DNA of 64,000 nucleotides from Bordetella parapertussis (lineage in GTDB: Bacteria > Pseudomonadota > Gammaproteobacteria > Burkholderiales > Burkholderiaceae_C): NCBI GenBank assembly GCA_945890735.1, contig CAMDCZ010000004.1, positions 1-64,000 on the forward strand, written 5' to 3'. Position numbers and translations under genes: made by a program. Below the pieces are notes generated by a model. That model did no database searches, had not been told where the DNA came from, and was given only the letters and a program-made list of their open reading frames with translations. This document shows positions 18,367-27,344 of this stretch, piece after piece. Position 1 is the first letter of the stretch; each line of letters starts with the position of its first letter.

Positions 18367-19935
18367 ATGGCTTCCATTGCATTCAACGACGACAGTGCAG
18401 TTGTCATCATCGGGTCTGGCGCAGGCGGCGGCACTTTGGCCAACGAACTCTGCCAAAAGGGTATCAAAGTGGTGGTGCTCGAAGCAGGCGCACGTCAATC
18501 TCCACAGTCATTTGTCAATGACGAGTGGAAGTCATTTGGTCAATTGGCCTGGCTGGACCCGCGCACCACTTCCGGTACTTGGCGAGTGGCCAAAGACTTT
18601 TCTGGACTGCCCGCCTGGATTTGTAAAACCGTGGGTGGATCAACCACCCACTGGGCTGGTGCTTCTCTGCGTTTTCAGGAGCATGAGTTCCGTGCCAAAA
18701 CCGTTTACGGCGACATCAAAGGAGCCAATTTGCTCGACTGGCCGATCACCTTGTCTGAGTTGGAGCCCTATTACGCCAAAGCAGAAAACAAAATGGGCGT
18801 GACCCGAACCAATGGTATTCCCGGCTTACCGGGAAATAACAACTATAAGGTGTTGCATGCCGGCGCCAAAAAATTGGGCTATAAAGACGTTCACACGGGC
18901 AACATGGCGATCAACAGTCAGCCGCGTGATGGCCGTGGTCGGTGTATGCAGCTCGGGTTTTGTTTTCAGGGTTGTAAAAGTGGTGCCAAATGGTCGACGC
19001 TATACACAGAAATACCCAAAGCTGAAGCCACTGGCAATCTTGACCTGCGCCCTGAATCGCATGTCACGCGCATCGAGCACAATGACAAAGGCTTGGTCAC
19101 TGGCGTGGTTTATTTTGACAAAGACGGCAAAGAACAACGTCAAAAAGCACGCGTGGTCTGTGTCGCTGGAAATTCGATAGAAACGCCTCGTTTGCTGCTT
19201 TTATCGGCGTCCAACATGTTCAAAGACGGATTAGCCAACTCTTCTGGCCAAGTGGGTCGCAACTACATGCGCCACATGACTGGTTCTGTTTATGCCGCCT
19301 TCAAAGACCCGGTTCACATGTACCGTGGGACCACCATGGCTGGCATTGTGAGAGACGAATCGGTTTTCAACCCCAAACGCGGGTTTGTCGGTGGTTATGA
19401 AATGGAAACCCTGTCTTTGGGCTTGGCGTTCATGCCGGCCTTTTTGGACCCAGGTGCCTGGGGTGCCGAATACGCTTGGTGGATGGATCACTACACCAAC
19501 TTGGCGGGTATGTGGCTGGTCGGTGAAGACATGCCCCGCGAAACCAATCGCATCACTTTGAACACCAACGTGAAAGACAAGTGGGGCAGCCCTGTGGCCA
19601 ATGTCCATTTCGATGACCACGAAAACGACATCGTGATGCGCAACCACGCATTCACCCAAGGCGAGCGAATTTACCAAGCTGCAGGTGCCATCAAAACCTA
19701 CCGCACACCACCCTACCCATCCACCCACAACCTCGGCAGCTGCCGAATCAGTGCCAATGCACGTGATGGCGTGGCAAATAAATGGGGACAGACCCATGAC
19801 ATTGCCAACCTGTTCATCAGTGACGGCTCTCAATTCACCACTGGCGGTGCTGAAAATCCCACCTTGACCATTGTGTCATTGGCGATTCGTCAAGCAGATT
19901 ACATCGCACGGCAAATGACTGAAAAAGCCATTTGA
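18367..19935 (+). CDS. GMC-family FAD-dependent dehydrogenase, catalytic subunit
   Basis: 522 residues of the glucose-methanol-choline oxidoreductase family. The FAD-binding motif VVIIGSGAGGGTLA is at residues 12-25 and the ribose-binding Glu is at 39. Cys193, Cys199 and Cys203 (C-x5-C-x3-C) have the spacing I recall for the three cysteines binding a 3Fe-4S cluster in Burkholderia FAD glucose dehydrogenase. The C-terminal catalytic pair is probably His454 (STHNLGSC) and Asn497 (GGAENPTLT). It has no signal of its own and should be exported with the Tat-signal small subunit, oxidising a sugar, polyol or sugar acid in the periplasm. The usual cytochrome c subunit gene is absent nearby. Substrate unknown. 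Confidence 0.9.
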   Translation: MASIAFNDDSAVVIIGSGAGGGTLANELCQKGIKVVVLEAGARQSPQSFVNDEWKSFGQLAWLDPRTTSGTWRVAKDFSGLPAWICKTVGGSTTHWAGASLRFQEHEFRAKTVYGDIKGANLLDWPITLSELEPYYAKAENKMGVTRTNGIPGLPGNNNYKVLHAGAKKLGYKDVHTGNMAINSQPRDGRGRCMQLGFCFQGCKSGAKWSTLYTEIPKAEATGNLDLRPESHVTRIEHNDKGLVTGVVYFDKDGKEQRQKARVVCVAGNSIETPRLLLLSASNMFKDGLANSSGQVGRNYMRHMTGSVYAAFKDPVHMYRGTTMAGIVRDESVFNPKRGFVGGYEMETLSLGLAFMPAFLDPGAWGAEYAWWMDHYTNLAGMWLVGEDMPRETNRITLNTNVKDKWGSPVANVHFDDHENDIVMRNHAFTQGERIYQAAGAIKTYRTPPYPSTHNLGSCRISANARDGVANKWGQTHDIANLFISDGSQFTTGGAENPTLTIVSLAIRQADYIARQMTEKAI

Positions 19936-19965
19936 TCAACTGATTTCGAAGTCGAAGGAACTGGT

Positions 19966-20361
19966 ATGTGTGAGTATTTTGTCAAAGCAGATCCCATCCA
20001 GTACGAGCAACGTACAAGGTCGGTTCGCATTCGAGGCCTGCTCACCAGTATTCGGCTTGAAAACACCGTGTGGGATGTGTTGGCTGAAATGGCTGAAGAT
20101 GAGGGCTGCACCACCAACGCCCTCATCTGTCAACTCCACGATGAAATCCTAGACCACAGGGGCGAGGTGTCAAACTTTGCGTCTTTCCTCCGGGTCACGA
20201 GTTTGCGCTACCTCAGGCGATGCCTGATCAGTCAAGAAAAGAAACAACAGACCACCGACCAGGTTTCGACTCCTGAGGAACCGGGTTTGAGCACGGTCAC
20301 GCTGCAGGGCACCCCTGTCGTTCGCGCTTCTGCCAGTGTATTGGCAGCTGTTAAATCCTGA
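19966..20361 (+). CDS. Ribbon-helix-helix domain protein
   Basis: 131 residues. The segment from about 18 to 60, SVRIRGLLTSIRLENTVWDV followed by a helix with EDEGCTTNALICQLHDEI, matches the RHH_4-type ribbon-helix-helix domain: a short basic beta strand then two helices. Proteins of this type bind DNA as dimers, but several small stand-alone members have unproven function. The C-terminal ~50 residues (Lys/Gln/Thr-rich then Val/Ala-rich) are not recognised. AAGGAA precedes the ATG. The gene is 30 bases after the GMC gene and 14 bases before gloA, so it is probably in the same operon and could regulate it. Confidence 0.82.
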   Translation: MCEYFVKADPIQYEQRTRSVRIRGLLTSIRLENTVWDVLAEMAEDEGCTTNALICQLHDEILDHRGEVSNFASFLRVTSLRYLRRCLISQEKKQQTTDQVSTPEEPGLSTVTLQGTPVVRASASVLAAVKS

Positions 20362-20375
20362 ATTGATTAATCAAT

Positions 20376-20918
20376 ATGACTTTCTCCACTGAAAAGCATG
20401 ATGGTGTTTGTGAACAACCTGCTGCAGCATGCACTGGTTTTGTCTTGAACCATGCCATGGTGCGCGTGAAAGATCCAGCGGTGTCTCTCGACTTTTACAC
20501 GCGGGTCATGGGCATGCGTTTATTGCGCAAACTTGATTTCCCAGAGATGCAATTTACTTTGTTTTTTTTAGCCGTGGCCGAATTAGCTCGCCAAGCACCT
20601 GAGCAAAAAGGTGAGCGTACCGTTTGGACATTCGCACAAAGCGGCATCTTGGAGTTGACGCATAACTGGGGAACTGAGAACCAAGCCGATTTCAAATACC
20701 ATGATGGCAATGCCCAGCCACAAGGCTTTGGGCATATTTGTTTCTCAGTGCCTGATTTATCTGTCGCAGTGAAGTGGTTTGATGACAACCAAGTGGCTTA
20801 TGTCAAGCGGCCTGAACAAGGCAAGATGAAAGACGTGGCCTTTATCAAAGACCCGGATGGCTATTGGATTGAAATTGTCCAGCCCGCTCTGCTCAAGCAG
20901 CTGGGGGCTGCTGATTGA
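20376..20918 (+). CDS. gloA: Lactoylglutathione lyase (glyoxalase I)
   Basis: Isomerises the hemithioacetal of methylglyoxal and glutathione to S-lactoylglutathione. 180 residues of the vicinal-oxygen-chelate fold, of the longer plant/animal-like type: NHAMVRVKDPAVSLDFYTRVMGMRLLRKLDFPEM near the start, ELTHNWGTEN in the middle, GFGHICFSVPD and IKDPDGYWIEIVQP at the end. The metal ligands would be His26, Glu91-type, His of GHICF and Glu of YWIEIV, as in Zn- or Ni-dependent enzymes. Last gene of the four-gene unit starting at 17707. It converges on the small protein gene at 20934. Confidence 0.94.
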   Translation: MTFSTEKHDGVCEQPAAACTGFVLNHAMVRVKDPAVSLDFYTRVMGMRLLRKLDFPEMQFTLFFLAVAELARQAPEQKGERTVWTFAQSGILELTHNWGTENQADFKYHDGNAQPQGFGHICFSVPDLSVAVKWFDDNQVAYVKRPEQGKMKDVAFIKDPDGYWIEIVQPALLKQLGAAD

Positions 20919-20933
20919 GCCATCACCGGCTCC

Positions 20934-21203
20934 TCACCGAGGTTTTTTGAGGTCCATGGCAGACAAAAAATCCTTGTTGGGTTTGAGGCTGTCTTTCACG
21001 CCAGTTTGAATTTGCTTGACCAGCAATTGACGGGTCTCCGCTTGCATGCTGGCGGCTCTCAAGCGAATATAAATGGCTTTGGCTTGCACCTTGTCACTGA
21101 CAGCTTCCGCCATGGCTTGTGCCCATAAGCCATCACGCATGATGCCGTCTTGCATTTCACGCAAGACCAGGGCGTGAATCAATTCGCTGGGTTGACTGGC
21201 CAT
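20934..21203 (-). CDS. Small helical protein of unknown function
   Basis: 89 residues, predicted almost entirely helical and without membrane segments. The pattern MRDGLWAQAMAEA followed by KAKAIYIRLRA resembles a short helix-turn-helix-like element that recurs at the ends of many unrelated bacterial proteins; its role is unknown to me. It starts 9 bases after the stop of the upstream periplasmic binding protein gene, so it is very likely cotranscribed as the last gene of the leftward cluster that begins at 29050. GAAAG precedes the ATG. Confidence 0.7.
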   Translation of the reverse strand: MASQPSELIHALVLREMQDGIMRDGLWAQAMAEAVSDKVQAKAIYIRLRAASMQAETRQLLVKQIQTGVKDSLKPNKDFLSAMDLKKPR

Positions 21204-21212
21204 GTTGTACTT

Positions 21213-22454
21213 TCAAGGGCGTTTCATTTGGCAAGACGTGGGTTGTGCACTGATGTAGGAATCCCAGACCACTTCAGAGCGAAACCCATGGCCGGTTTTC
21301 TCTGCATCGTATTTCACACCTTTAGCGCCTTGTTTGGCCCAAGTCCCCATAAACAATGGCGCGAGCAACTGGTGATCAGTTTTTCGCATTTCTACTTCAC
21401 CCACAGGGCTTTTGAATTTCATGCCTTCTAAGGCATATGCCACTTTCAGTGGCTCGATCGATTGCGCAGCACGCATGGCGGCACTCAGCATGTGCATGGT
21501 GTTGTAGTGAGCGGCAAAAATAAAGTCTTCATCGGAAGCCTTTTTGTAATCCAGGTAAATTTTTTCAAGCTCAGGCGTAGGAGCGTTGTGCCCCCAGTTC
21601 CAGATCACACTGACTTTACCCACGCCCCATGATCCCATCTGCGAAGGCACGCCAGGGTTATTGGCATTCATGGTGAAGAAGTTGATATTGAGGCCAAAGT
21701 CTTTCGCTGCTTTGACCAGCAGGCTCAAATCAGAACCCCAATTCGAGGTGATGACAGTGTCCGCACCTGAGGCTTTTATCTTCGCAATGTAGGGCGCGAA
21801 ATCGCGAACTTGTGCGATCGGTACAAAGGTGTCACCAACCACTTTGACATCGGGCCGCTTACGTGCCAAGTAGGCTTTCGCTGCTTTCGACACCTGCTGC
21901 CCGTGGGTGTAATCTTGGTTGAGGAGATAGACGCTTTTGATATCCATGCGATTTTTCAAATAGGTGGTCAATGCCTCAATCTTCATTTCACTCGAAGGGT
22001 AAAAGCGAAAGTGCCAGAAATTGCAGCGTTCATTGGTCAGGCCTGGGTCCATGGCGGAGTAGTTCAAAAAAACCATGGCTTTTTCTGGCTCACGCTCTGC
22101 CATTTTGCTGACCCCTTCTGTCAGCGCGAACGCAACACCTGATCCCCCACCTTGGGTGACATAGCGGATGCCTTGGTCTGAAGCAGACTTGAGCATCAGT
22201 GCGCTTTCCTGAGGTGAGCCTTTGCCGTCAAATGCCACAACCTCAAACCGAGGCTCATTGGGTTTGAGCTTGGCATTGCGCGCATTGACAACCGCACGCA
22301 GTTGGTCAAGCGATGACTTGCCTGCGTTTGCAAATGGGCCTGACAGCACATCAATGAAGGCAATTTTGACAACGTCGGCCTGCACCAGGCTGCCCAAGGT
22401 CATGCCCATGACCAACAGGATGGGTGAGAAACGGGCAGGTTTGGGTAATGTCAT
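21213..22454 (-). CDS. Branched-chain amino acid-type ABC transporter substrate-binding protein (paralogue 1)
   Basis: 413 residues with a signal peptide (about 1-26, cleavage after LVQA). The mature part is a Leu/Ile/Val-type periplasmic binding protein: VKIAFIDVLSGPFANAGKSS at the start, LNQDYTHGQQVSKAAKAYL and KIKASGADTVITSNWGSDLSLLVKAA in the second lobe. Two cysteines, in LTNERC and in the C-terminal TSCQMKRP, are also present in the paralogue at 30156 and could form a disulfide. No permease or ATPase is nearby. The ATG at 22454 has a GAG-type ribosome site and begins the signal peptide; the open frame to 22637 overlaps fbp. Ligand unknown. Confidence 0.86.
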   Translation of the reverse strand: MTLPKPARFSPILLVMGMTLGSLVQADVVKIAFIDVLSGPFANAGKSSLDQLRAVVNARNAKLKPNEPRFEVVAFDGKGSPQESALMLKSASDQGIRYVTQGGGSGVAFALTEGVSKMAEREPEKAMVFLNYSAMDPGLTNERCNFWHFRFYPSSEMKIEALTTYLKNRMDIKSVYLLNQDYTHGQQVSKAAKAYLARKRPDVKVVGDTFVPIAQVRDFAPYIAKIKASGADTVITSNWGSDLSLLVKAAKDFGLNINFFTMNANNPGVPSQMGSWGVGKVSVIWNWGHNAPTPELEKIYLDYKKASDEDFIFAAHYNTMHMLSAAMRAAQSIEPLKVAYALEGMKFKSPVGEVEMRKTDHQLLAPLFMGTWAKQGAKGVKYDAEKTGHGFRSEVVWDSYISAQPTSCQMKRP

Positions 22455-22483
22455 GATCAGCTCGCTTTCATTTGGTTTCAATG

Positions 22484-23488
22484 TCAAGAGGCAGAGTGGT
22501 GCATCATTGTCACCCGGTTGACTTCGCTTTTGGAACCCAAAAAAACACTCACTCGCTGGTGCAGTTGTTCGGGCTGGATGTTCAAGATTCGCTCGTGGCC
22601 GTTGGTGGCTGCCCCGCCGGCTTGTTCCACCAACCACGCCATCGGGTTGGCCTCATACATCAACCGGAGTTTGCCTGGTTTGTCAGGCTCACGCTTGTCC
22701 CAGGGGTACATGAATACGCCGCCACGGGTCAAAATTCGGTGGACATCCGCCACCATGCTGGCAACCCAGCGCATGTTGAAGTCTTTGCCACGCACACCTG
22801 CTTTGCCGGCGAGACATTCATCAATGTATTGCTTGACCGGCTCGGCCCAGTGCCGCATATTGCTCATGTTGATCGCAAATTCCTGGGTCTCTGCAGGGAT
22901 CCGAACATCCTGTTGGGTCAGGACAAAAGAGCCTTGCTCTCGGTCCAAAGTGAACATGTCCACGCCGTCACCAACCGTCAACACCAGGGTGGTTTGCGGA
23001 CCATAAACACAATACCCTGCCGCAACCTGGGCATGTCCAGCTTGCAAAAAATCGGCTTCGCTCACACCTTCACTGCCTTCGGCTTTTTTCAAAACACTGA
23101 AGATGGTGCCGATGCTGACATTGACATCGATATTGCTTGAGCCGTCCAGCGGGTCAAACAACAACAGGTACTCACCTTGTGGGTATCGGTTGGGCACGAC
23201 ATAAATGCTGTCCATTTCTTCCGAGGCCATGGCCGCCAAATGACCACCCCATTCATTGGCTTCGATCAACACTTCATTGGCAATGATGTCCAGCTTTTTT
23301 TGGACTTCGCCTTGGATATTTTCGCTGTGCGCTGTCCCCAGCACACCCCCTAAGGCCCCCTTGTTGACCGCATGGCTGATGCCCTTGCAGGCGCGAGCAA
23401 CCACCTCAAGCAGCAATCGCAATTCGGGTGGGATGTTGTTTTTGGCGCGTTGCTGCTCTACCAGGTATCGAGAAAGGGAGGTTGCCAT
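22484..23488 (-). CDS. fbp: Fructose-1,6-bisphosphatase class I
   Basis: Hydrolyses fructose 1,6-bisphosphate to fructose 6-phosphate in gluconeogenesis (and in the Calvin cycle where present). 334 residues; family signatures include [22 protein letters not shown] (metal-binding DPLDGSS at about 108-114), the SEEMDS segment and [21 protein letters not shown] near the C-terminus. The start MATSLSRYL at 23488 is chosen over the in-frame ATG at 23503 by comparison with the family. It starts 4 bases after the pepN stop, indicating coupling. Confidence 0.97.
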   Translation of the reverse strand: MATSLSRYLVEQQRAKNNIPPELRLLLEVVARACKGISHAVNKGALGGVLGTAHSENIQGEVQKKLDIIANEVLIEANEWGGHLAAMASEEMDSIYVVPNRYPQGEYLLLFDPLDGSSNIDVNVSIGTIFSVLKKAEGSEGVSEADFLQAGHAQVAAGYCVYGPQTTLVLTVGDGVDMFTLDREQGSFVLTQQDVRIPAETQEFAINMSNMRHWAEPVKQYIDECLAGKAGVRGKDFNMRWVASMVADVHRILTRGGVFMYPWDKREPDKPGKLRLMYEANPMAWLVEQAGGAATNGHERILNIQPEQLHQRVSVFLGSKSEVNRVTMMHHSAS

Positions 23489-23492
23489 GGTC

Positions 23493-26144
23493 TTAATCCT
23501 CAAGGGCTGATTGAATCACTTCGCGGACATCAGCGCTTAAATGGTCGTGGGCAGCCACACGCCTGATGGCTTCATGGGCAGCACTTCGATAGGGTTCAAC
23601 GAGTTTGCGCCAGCGGTCCATGGTCCGCGCCAGACGCGCAGCCACTTGCGGGTTGAAACTGTCCAATTCGAGGATGCGCTCACTCCAAAAAACATAGCCT
23701 GCAGCATCGCTGCGGTGGAATGCAGCTGCATTGGCACAGAAACTGGCAATCAAACTGCGGGCGCGGTTGGGGTTGCGGATGTGAAAGTCGGGATGCTGCA
23801 TCAGTTGCCGAACTTTGCTCAACACATCGGATTGGCTGCCGATGGCCGAAGCCTGTAACGCAAACCATTTGTCGAGCACCAACTCCTCGTGTTCAAAGAG
23901 TGCATGAAATTGGGCCAGGGCTGGCGCAGCGAGCCTGTGATCAATCGAAACCAACGCGGACAAGGCATGCATCCTTTGCGTCATGTTGTTGGCATTTTCA
24001 AATTGCGCGTATGCTTTTTGGGCCCACTCGTCGCTGGCCTGGCTTTGGCCTGCCAGGTTCAGGTAAATCAAAGCCATGCCCTGCAGCGCACGATACCCAC
24101 AGGCATTTGCATCGGTGTGGTAACTGCCTTTGACGGTGTGCTGCTCATAAGCCCAAACCCAATCTGCTTGAAGTGTCAATGCCAGCTGTAAGCGCATGGC
24201 CTCTCTGACCTTGTGGATGAGTTGGGGATCCACAGCGGTGCATTGGTCCGCGATGTAACTTTCGCTGGGTACGGTGAGCACCAACTCCTTGAAAGCCGCA
24301 TCAAGTTCAGGTTGCCTCAATACCAATCTCAAACCAGCAACCAAGTTGTCAGGCAAAGGTGAATCCATCGGCCCGTTTTTATCCAATGCATGCAGGGCTG
24401 CCTTGAGGAAAAGACGTTGTGCGGCCTCCCAACGATTGAACGGGTCACTGTCATGGGCCAACAGTGTCAGTAGGTTTTCATCGCTCAAGGTGTGAATCAA
24501 TTGCACCGGGGCACTGAAGCCGCGTAACAGCGAGGGTACTGGTTCTTCACCCATGCTTTCAAATACCAACGATTGCTTTTCCTCTGTCAACACCAGCAGT
24601 TGGGGCGCTGTCAGGGACTCACCGGCTTGGCCAAGCAAACCCAAGCTGATGGGGATCACAAAAGGAGACTTCACTGGTTGACCCGGGGTAGGGGGACAAG
24701 ATTGTTGAAAGTGCAATGTGAAGCGTTGCGCTTGTGCATCGTAGGTGGAGGTGACCTCAACCACAGGTGTGCCAGCTTGTGAATACCAGTGTTTGAACTG
24801 CCCAAGATGCTGAGCCAAAGCGGAGGCGGGATTGGCATCTGCAATCGCTTGCGCAAAATCATCGCAGGTCACGGCATGGCCATCATGGCGTTCAAAGTAC
24901 AACTTCATGCCTTTGGCAAAACCATCGCGTCCCACCAGGGTTTGCATCATGCGAACCACCTCTGCACCTTTTTCGTAAATGGTGACGGTGTAAAAATTGT
25001 TGATTTCCAGGTAGCTGTCGGGCCTGACGGGGTGTGCCAGGGGCCCGGCATCTTCAGCGAATTGGATGGTGCGTAATAAACGAACGTCTTCAATGCGTTT
25101 GACTGCACGGGCTGAGGCTGAGCCAGCCAAATCCTGACTGAATTCTTGGTCGCGGAAAACTGTCAAACCCTCTTTGAGAGACAGCTGAAACCAGTCGCGG
25201 CAAGTGATGCGGTTGCCCGTCCAATTATGAAAATATTCGTGGCCTATCACGCTCTCAATATGGGCGTAATCGTTGTCAGTGGCAGTGGCTGGGCTGGCCA
25301 ACACATACTTGGTGTTGAATATGTTGAGCCCCTTGTTCTCCATGGCGCCCATGTTGAAGTCTGAGGTGGCCACCACCATGAACCGATCCAAATCCAGACC
25401 CAAACCAAAACGGGCTTCATCCCATGCCACGCTGGCCATGAGGGATTGCATCGCGTGCGCCGTTTTGTCCAGATCGCCCGAGCGCACATAGATTTGCAAC
25501 ACGTGTTCTTTGCCGTTGCGCGCTGTGATGCGTTGTTCGCGACAAACGAATTGGCCCGCAACCAAAGCAAACAAATAGCTGGGTTTGTGGTGCGGGTCAA
25601 ACCATTTGGCGTAGTGTCTGCCGTCTTCTGTCTCACCTTGCGACAACAAATTGCCATTGGATAACAGCACTGGGTATTTGGCTTTGTCAGCCCGCAAAGT
25701 CACCGTGAAACTGCTCATCACATCGGGACGGTCTAGAAAATACGTGATTCGCCTGAACCCTTGGGCTTCACACTGCGTGAAAAATGAATCTTGACTGACG
25801 TACAAGCCAGAGAGTTGCGTATTTTTTTGTGGCTCACAGGTGGTGAAAATTTCCAGGGTAAAGGGCGCATGTCCTTCGGGTAAATTTTCCAAAATCAAAA
25901 TGTCGCCGTCCATTTTGAATGAAGTGCCTTGGCCATTGACCAAAACACGCGAGAGATTCAGCTCTTCACCATCCAGACGCAAAGCCTGCGCGGGAACATC
26001 AGGATTTCGCCGCACTTGCATCGTGTTGAGAACCCGTGTTTTGGCCGGATCGAGATCAAAAACCAAATCGACTGTGTCAATCCAAAAAGCAGGCGCTTGG
26101 TAGTCTTCTCGCCGTGTCATCACGGCTTGTCCTTCACGAAACAT
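23493..26144 (-). CDS. pepN: Aminopeptidase N
   Basis: 883-residue M1 zinc metallopeptidase removing N-terminal residues from peptides in the cytosol. The exopeptidase motif GAMEN is at 266-270. The zinc site HEYFH is at 302-306 with the third ligand Glu325 in [16 protein letters not shown]. The C-terminal helical domain is complete. Two starts are possible: 26144 (GGAG seven bases upstream) and 26120 (AAGGA upstream, giving [13 protein letters not shown]); the longer is given, but the shorter is equally credible. prfB ends 33 bases upstream on the same strand. Confidence 0.96.
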   Translation of the reverse strand: MFREGQAVMTRREDYQAPAFWIDTVDLVFDLDPAKTRVLNTMQVRRNPDVPAQALRLDGEELNLSRVLVNGQGTSFKMDGDILILENLPEGHAPFTLEIFTTCEPQKNTQLSGLYVSQDSFFTQCEAQGFRRITYFLDRPDVMSSFTVTLRADKAKYPVLLSNGNLLSQGETEDGRHYAKWFDPHHKPSYLFALVAGQFVCREQRITARNGKEHVLQIYVRSGDLDKTAHAMQSLMASVAWDEARFGLGLDLDRFMVVATSDFNMGAMENKGLNIFNTKYVLASPATATDNDYAHIESVIGHEYFHNWTGNRITCRDWFQLSLKEGLTVFRDQEFSQDLAGSASARAVKRIEDVRLLRTIQFAEDAGPLAHPVRPDSYLEINNFYTVTIYEKGAEVVRMMQTLVGRDGFAKGMKLYFERHDGHAVTCDDFAQAIADANPASALAQHLGQFKHWYSQAGTPVVEVTSTYDAQAQRFTLHFQQSCPPTPGQPVKSPFVIPISLGLLGQAGESLTAPQLLVLTEEKQSLVFESMGEEPVPSLLRGFSAPVQLIHTLSDENLLTLLAHDSDPFNRWEAAQRLFLKAALHALDKNGPMDSPLPDNLVAGLRLVLRQPELDAAFKELVLTVPSESYIADQCTAVDPQLIHKVREAMRLQLALTLQADWVWAYEQHTVKGSYHTDANACGYRALQGMALIYLNLAGQSQASDEWAQKAYAQFENANNMTQRMHALSALVSIDHRLAAPALAQFHALFEHEELVLDKWFALQASAIGSQSDVLSKVRQLMQHPDFHIRNPNRARSLIASFCANAAAFHRSDAAGYVFWSERILELDSFNPQVAARLARTMDRWRKLVEPYRSAAHEAIRRVAAHDHLSADVREVIQSALED

Positions 26145-26177
26145 GGTTTGGCTCCAATAGGAAAAAAGGATAGGGCG

Positions 26178-27282
26178 TCAGACGCCGTGTTTGAGAGAGG
26201 CTTCGATGAAGGGGTCGAGGTCGCCATCGAGGACTTTTTGGGTGTTGCTGATTTCCACATTGGTGCGTAAATCTTTGATGCGACTTTGGTCCAGCACATA
26301 GCTGCGGATTTGATGTCCCCAGCCCACATCGGTTTTGGTGTCTTCAAGCTTTTGTTGTGCCTCCATGCGCTTTCGCATCTCGAAATCGTAAAGTCGAGAA
26401 CGCAAGCGTTTCCATGCCACATCGCGGTTGCTGTGCTGACTTCGCCCGTCTTGGCACTGCACCACGATGCCAGTGGGAATGTGGGTTAAGCGAACAGCGG
26501 AGTCTGTTTTGTTGATGTGCTGACCACCTGCGCCGCTTGCCCGGAATGTGTCGGTTCGAACATCTGCTGGGTTGATATCGATCTCAATGGAATCATCAAC
26601 TTCCGGGTACACAAACACGCTGGCAAAACTGGTGTGTCTGCCGCCTGCTGAATCAAAGGGAGATTTTCGGACCAAGCGATGCACGCCTGTTTCGGTGCGC
26701 AGCAGACCAAAAGCGTATTCCCCTTCGATCTTCAGGGTGGCTCCTTTGATGCCAGCGACATCGCCAGCAGATTCGTCTTCGAGTGTGGCTTTGAAGCCCT
26801 TGCGTTCAGCGTATTTCAGGTATTGGCGCAGCAGCATGCTGGCCCAATCACAGGCTTCGGTGCCACCTGCGCCAGCTTGGATATCCAAAAAGGCATTGCA
26901 TGGGTCAGCTGGGTTGTTGAACATTCTGCGAAATTCAAGCTTCTCGATTTCACCCAGGATGCGGTCTGTGTCGTCGGAGATGGTGATCAAGCCAGCTTCA
27001 TCGTTTTCGGCTTTGCTCATCTCAAACAACTCGGTGTTGTCTTCAATTTCTTGAGCTAAGCGAGACAAAGTCAAAACAATGTCATCCAGTGATTTTTTTT
27101 CTTTGCCCAGTTCTTGGGCTTTTTTCGGGTCATTCCAGACCGCCGGATCTTCCAGGGATGCGTTAACGGTTCTCAGCCGTTCTGATTTGGCATCGTAGTC
27201 AAAGATACCCCCGGAGATCGAGGGTGCGGGCACCCAAGTCGACCAACAAGTTGCCAATGGTGTTGATGCGTTCTGCGTCCAT
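26178..27282 (-). CDS. prfB: Peptide chain release factor 2, expressed by programmed +1 frameshift
   Basis: Reads UAA and UGA stop codons. The zero frame starts at ATG 27282 and encodes 27 codons ending CGG GGG TAT CTT, then TGA at 27201-27199. Shifting +1 at CTT-T gives Asp28 and continues to 26178, for 367 residues in all. Landmarks in full-length numbering: SPF tripeptide at ~207-209 (stop-codon recognition), GGQ at ~252-254 (peptidyl hydrolysis, [15 protein letters not shown]). The frame with the bulk of the protein also has an ATG at 27257, but that reading lacks the conserved N-terminus. The arrangement autoregulates RF2: low RF2 favours the shift. Confidence 0.97.
27198..27213 (-). promoter_or_regulatory. 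prfB: RF2 programmed frameshift site
   Basis: On the minus strand: CGG GGG TAT CTT TGA C. It combines an internal Shine-Dalgarno-like GGGGG three bases before the slippery CTT, the in-frame UGA stop and the unfavourable following C, the same layout as E. coli AGG GGG UAU CUU UGA C with a single base difference in the first codon. Confidence 0.96.
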
Positions 27283-27344
27283 GTCGTGTTTCCGTTGCAA
27301 ACAAAACCGTGATTATCGTCTGAGCCGCAACGCAGTGCGCCAAC

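Noticed and set aside
20932..20948. Short hairpin with T6 after gloA
   Set aside because: The stem is only four base pairs and overlaps the convergent coding region; too weak to call a terminator.
27199..27201. In-frame TGA in prfB, which could suggest a pseudogene
   Set aside because: It is the regulated RF2 frameshift stop with all expected surrounding elements.
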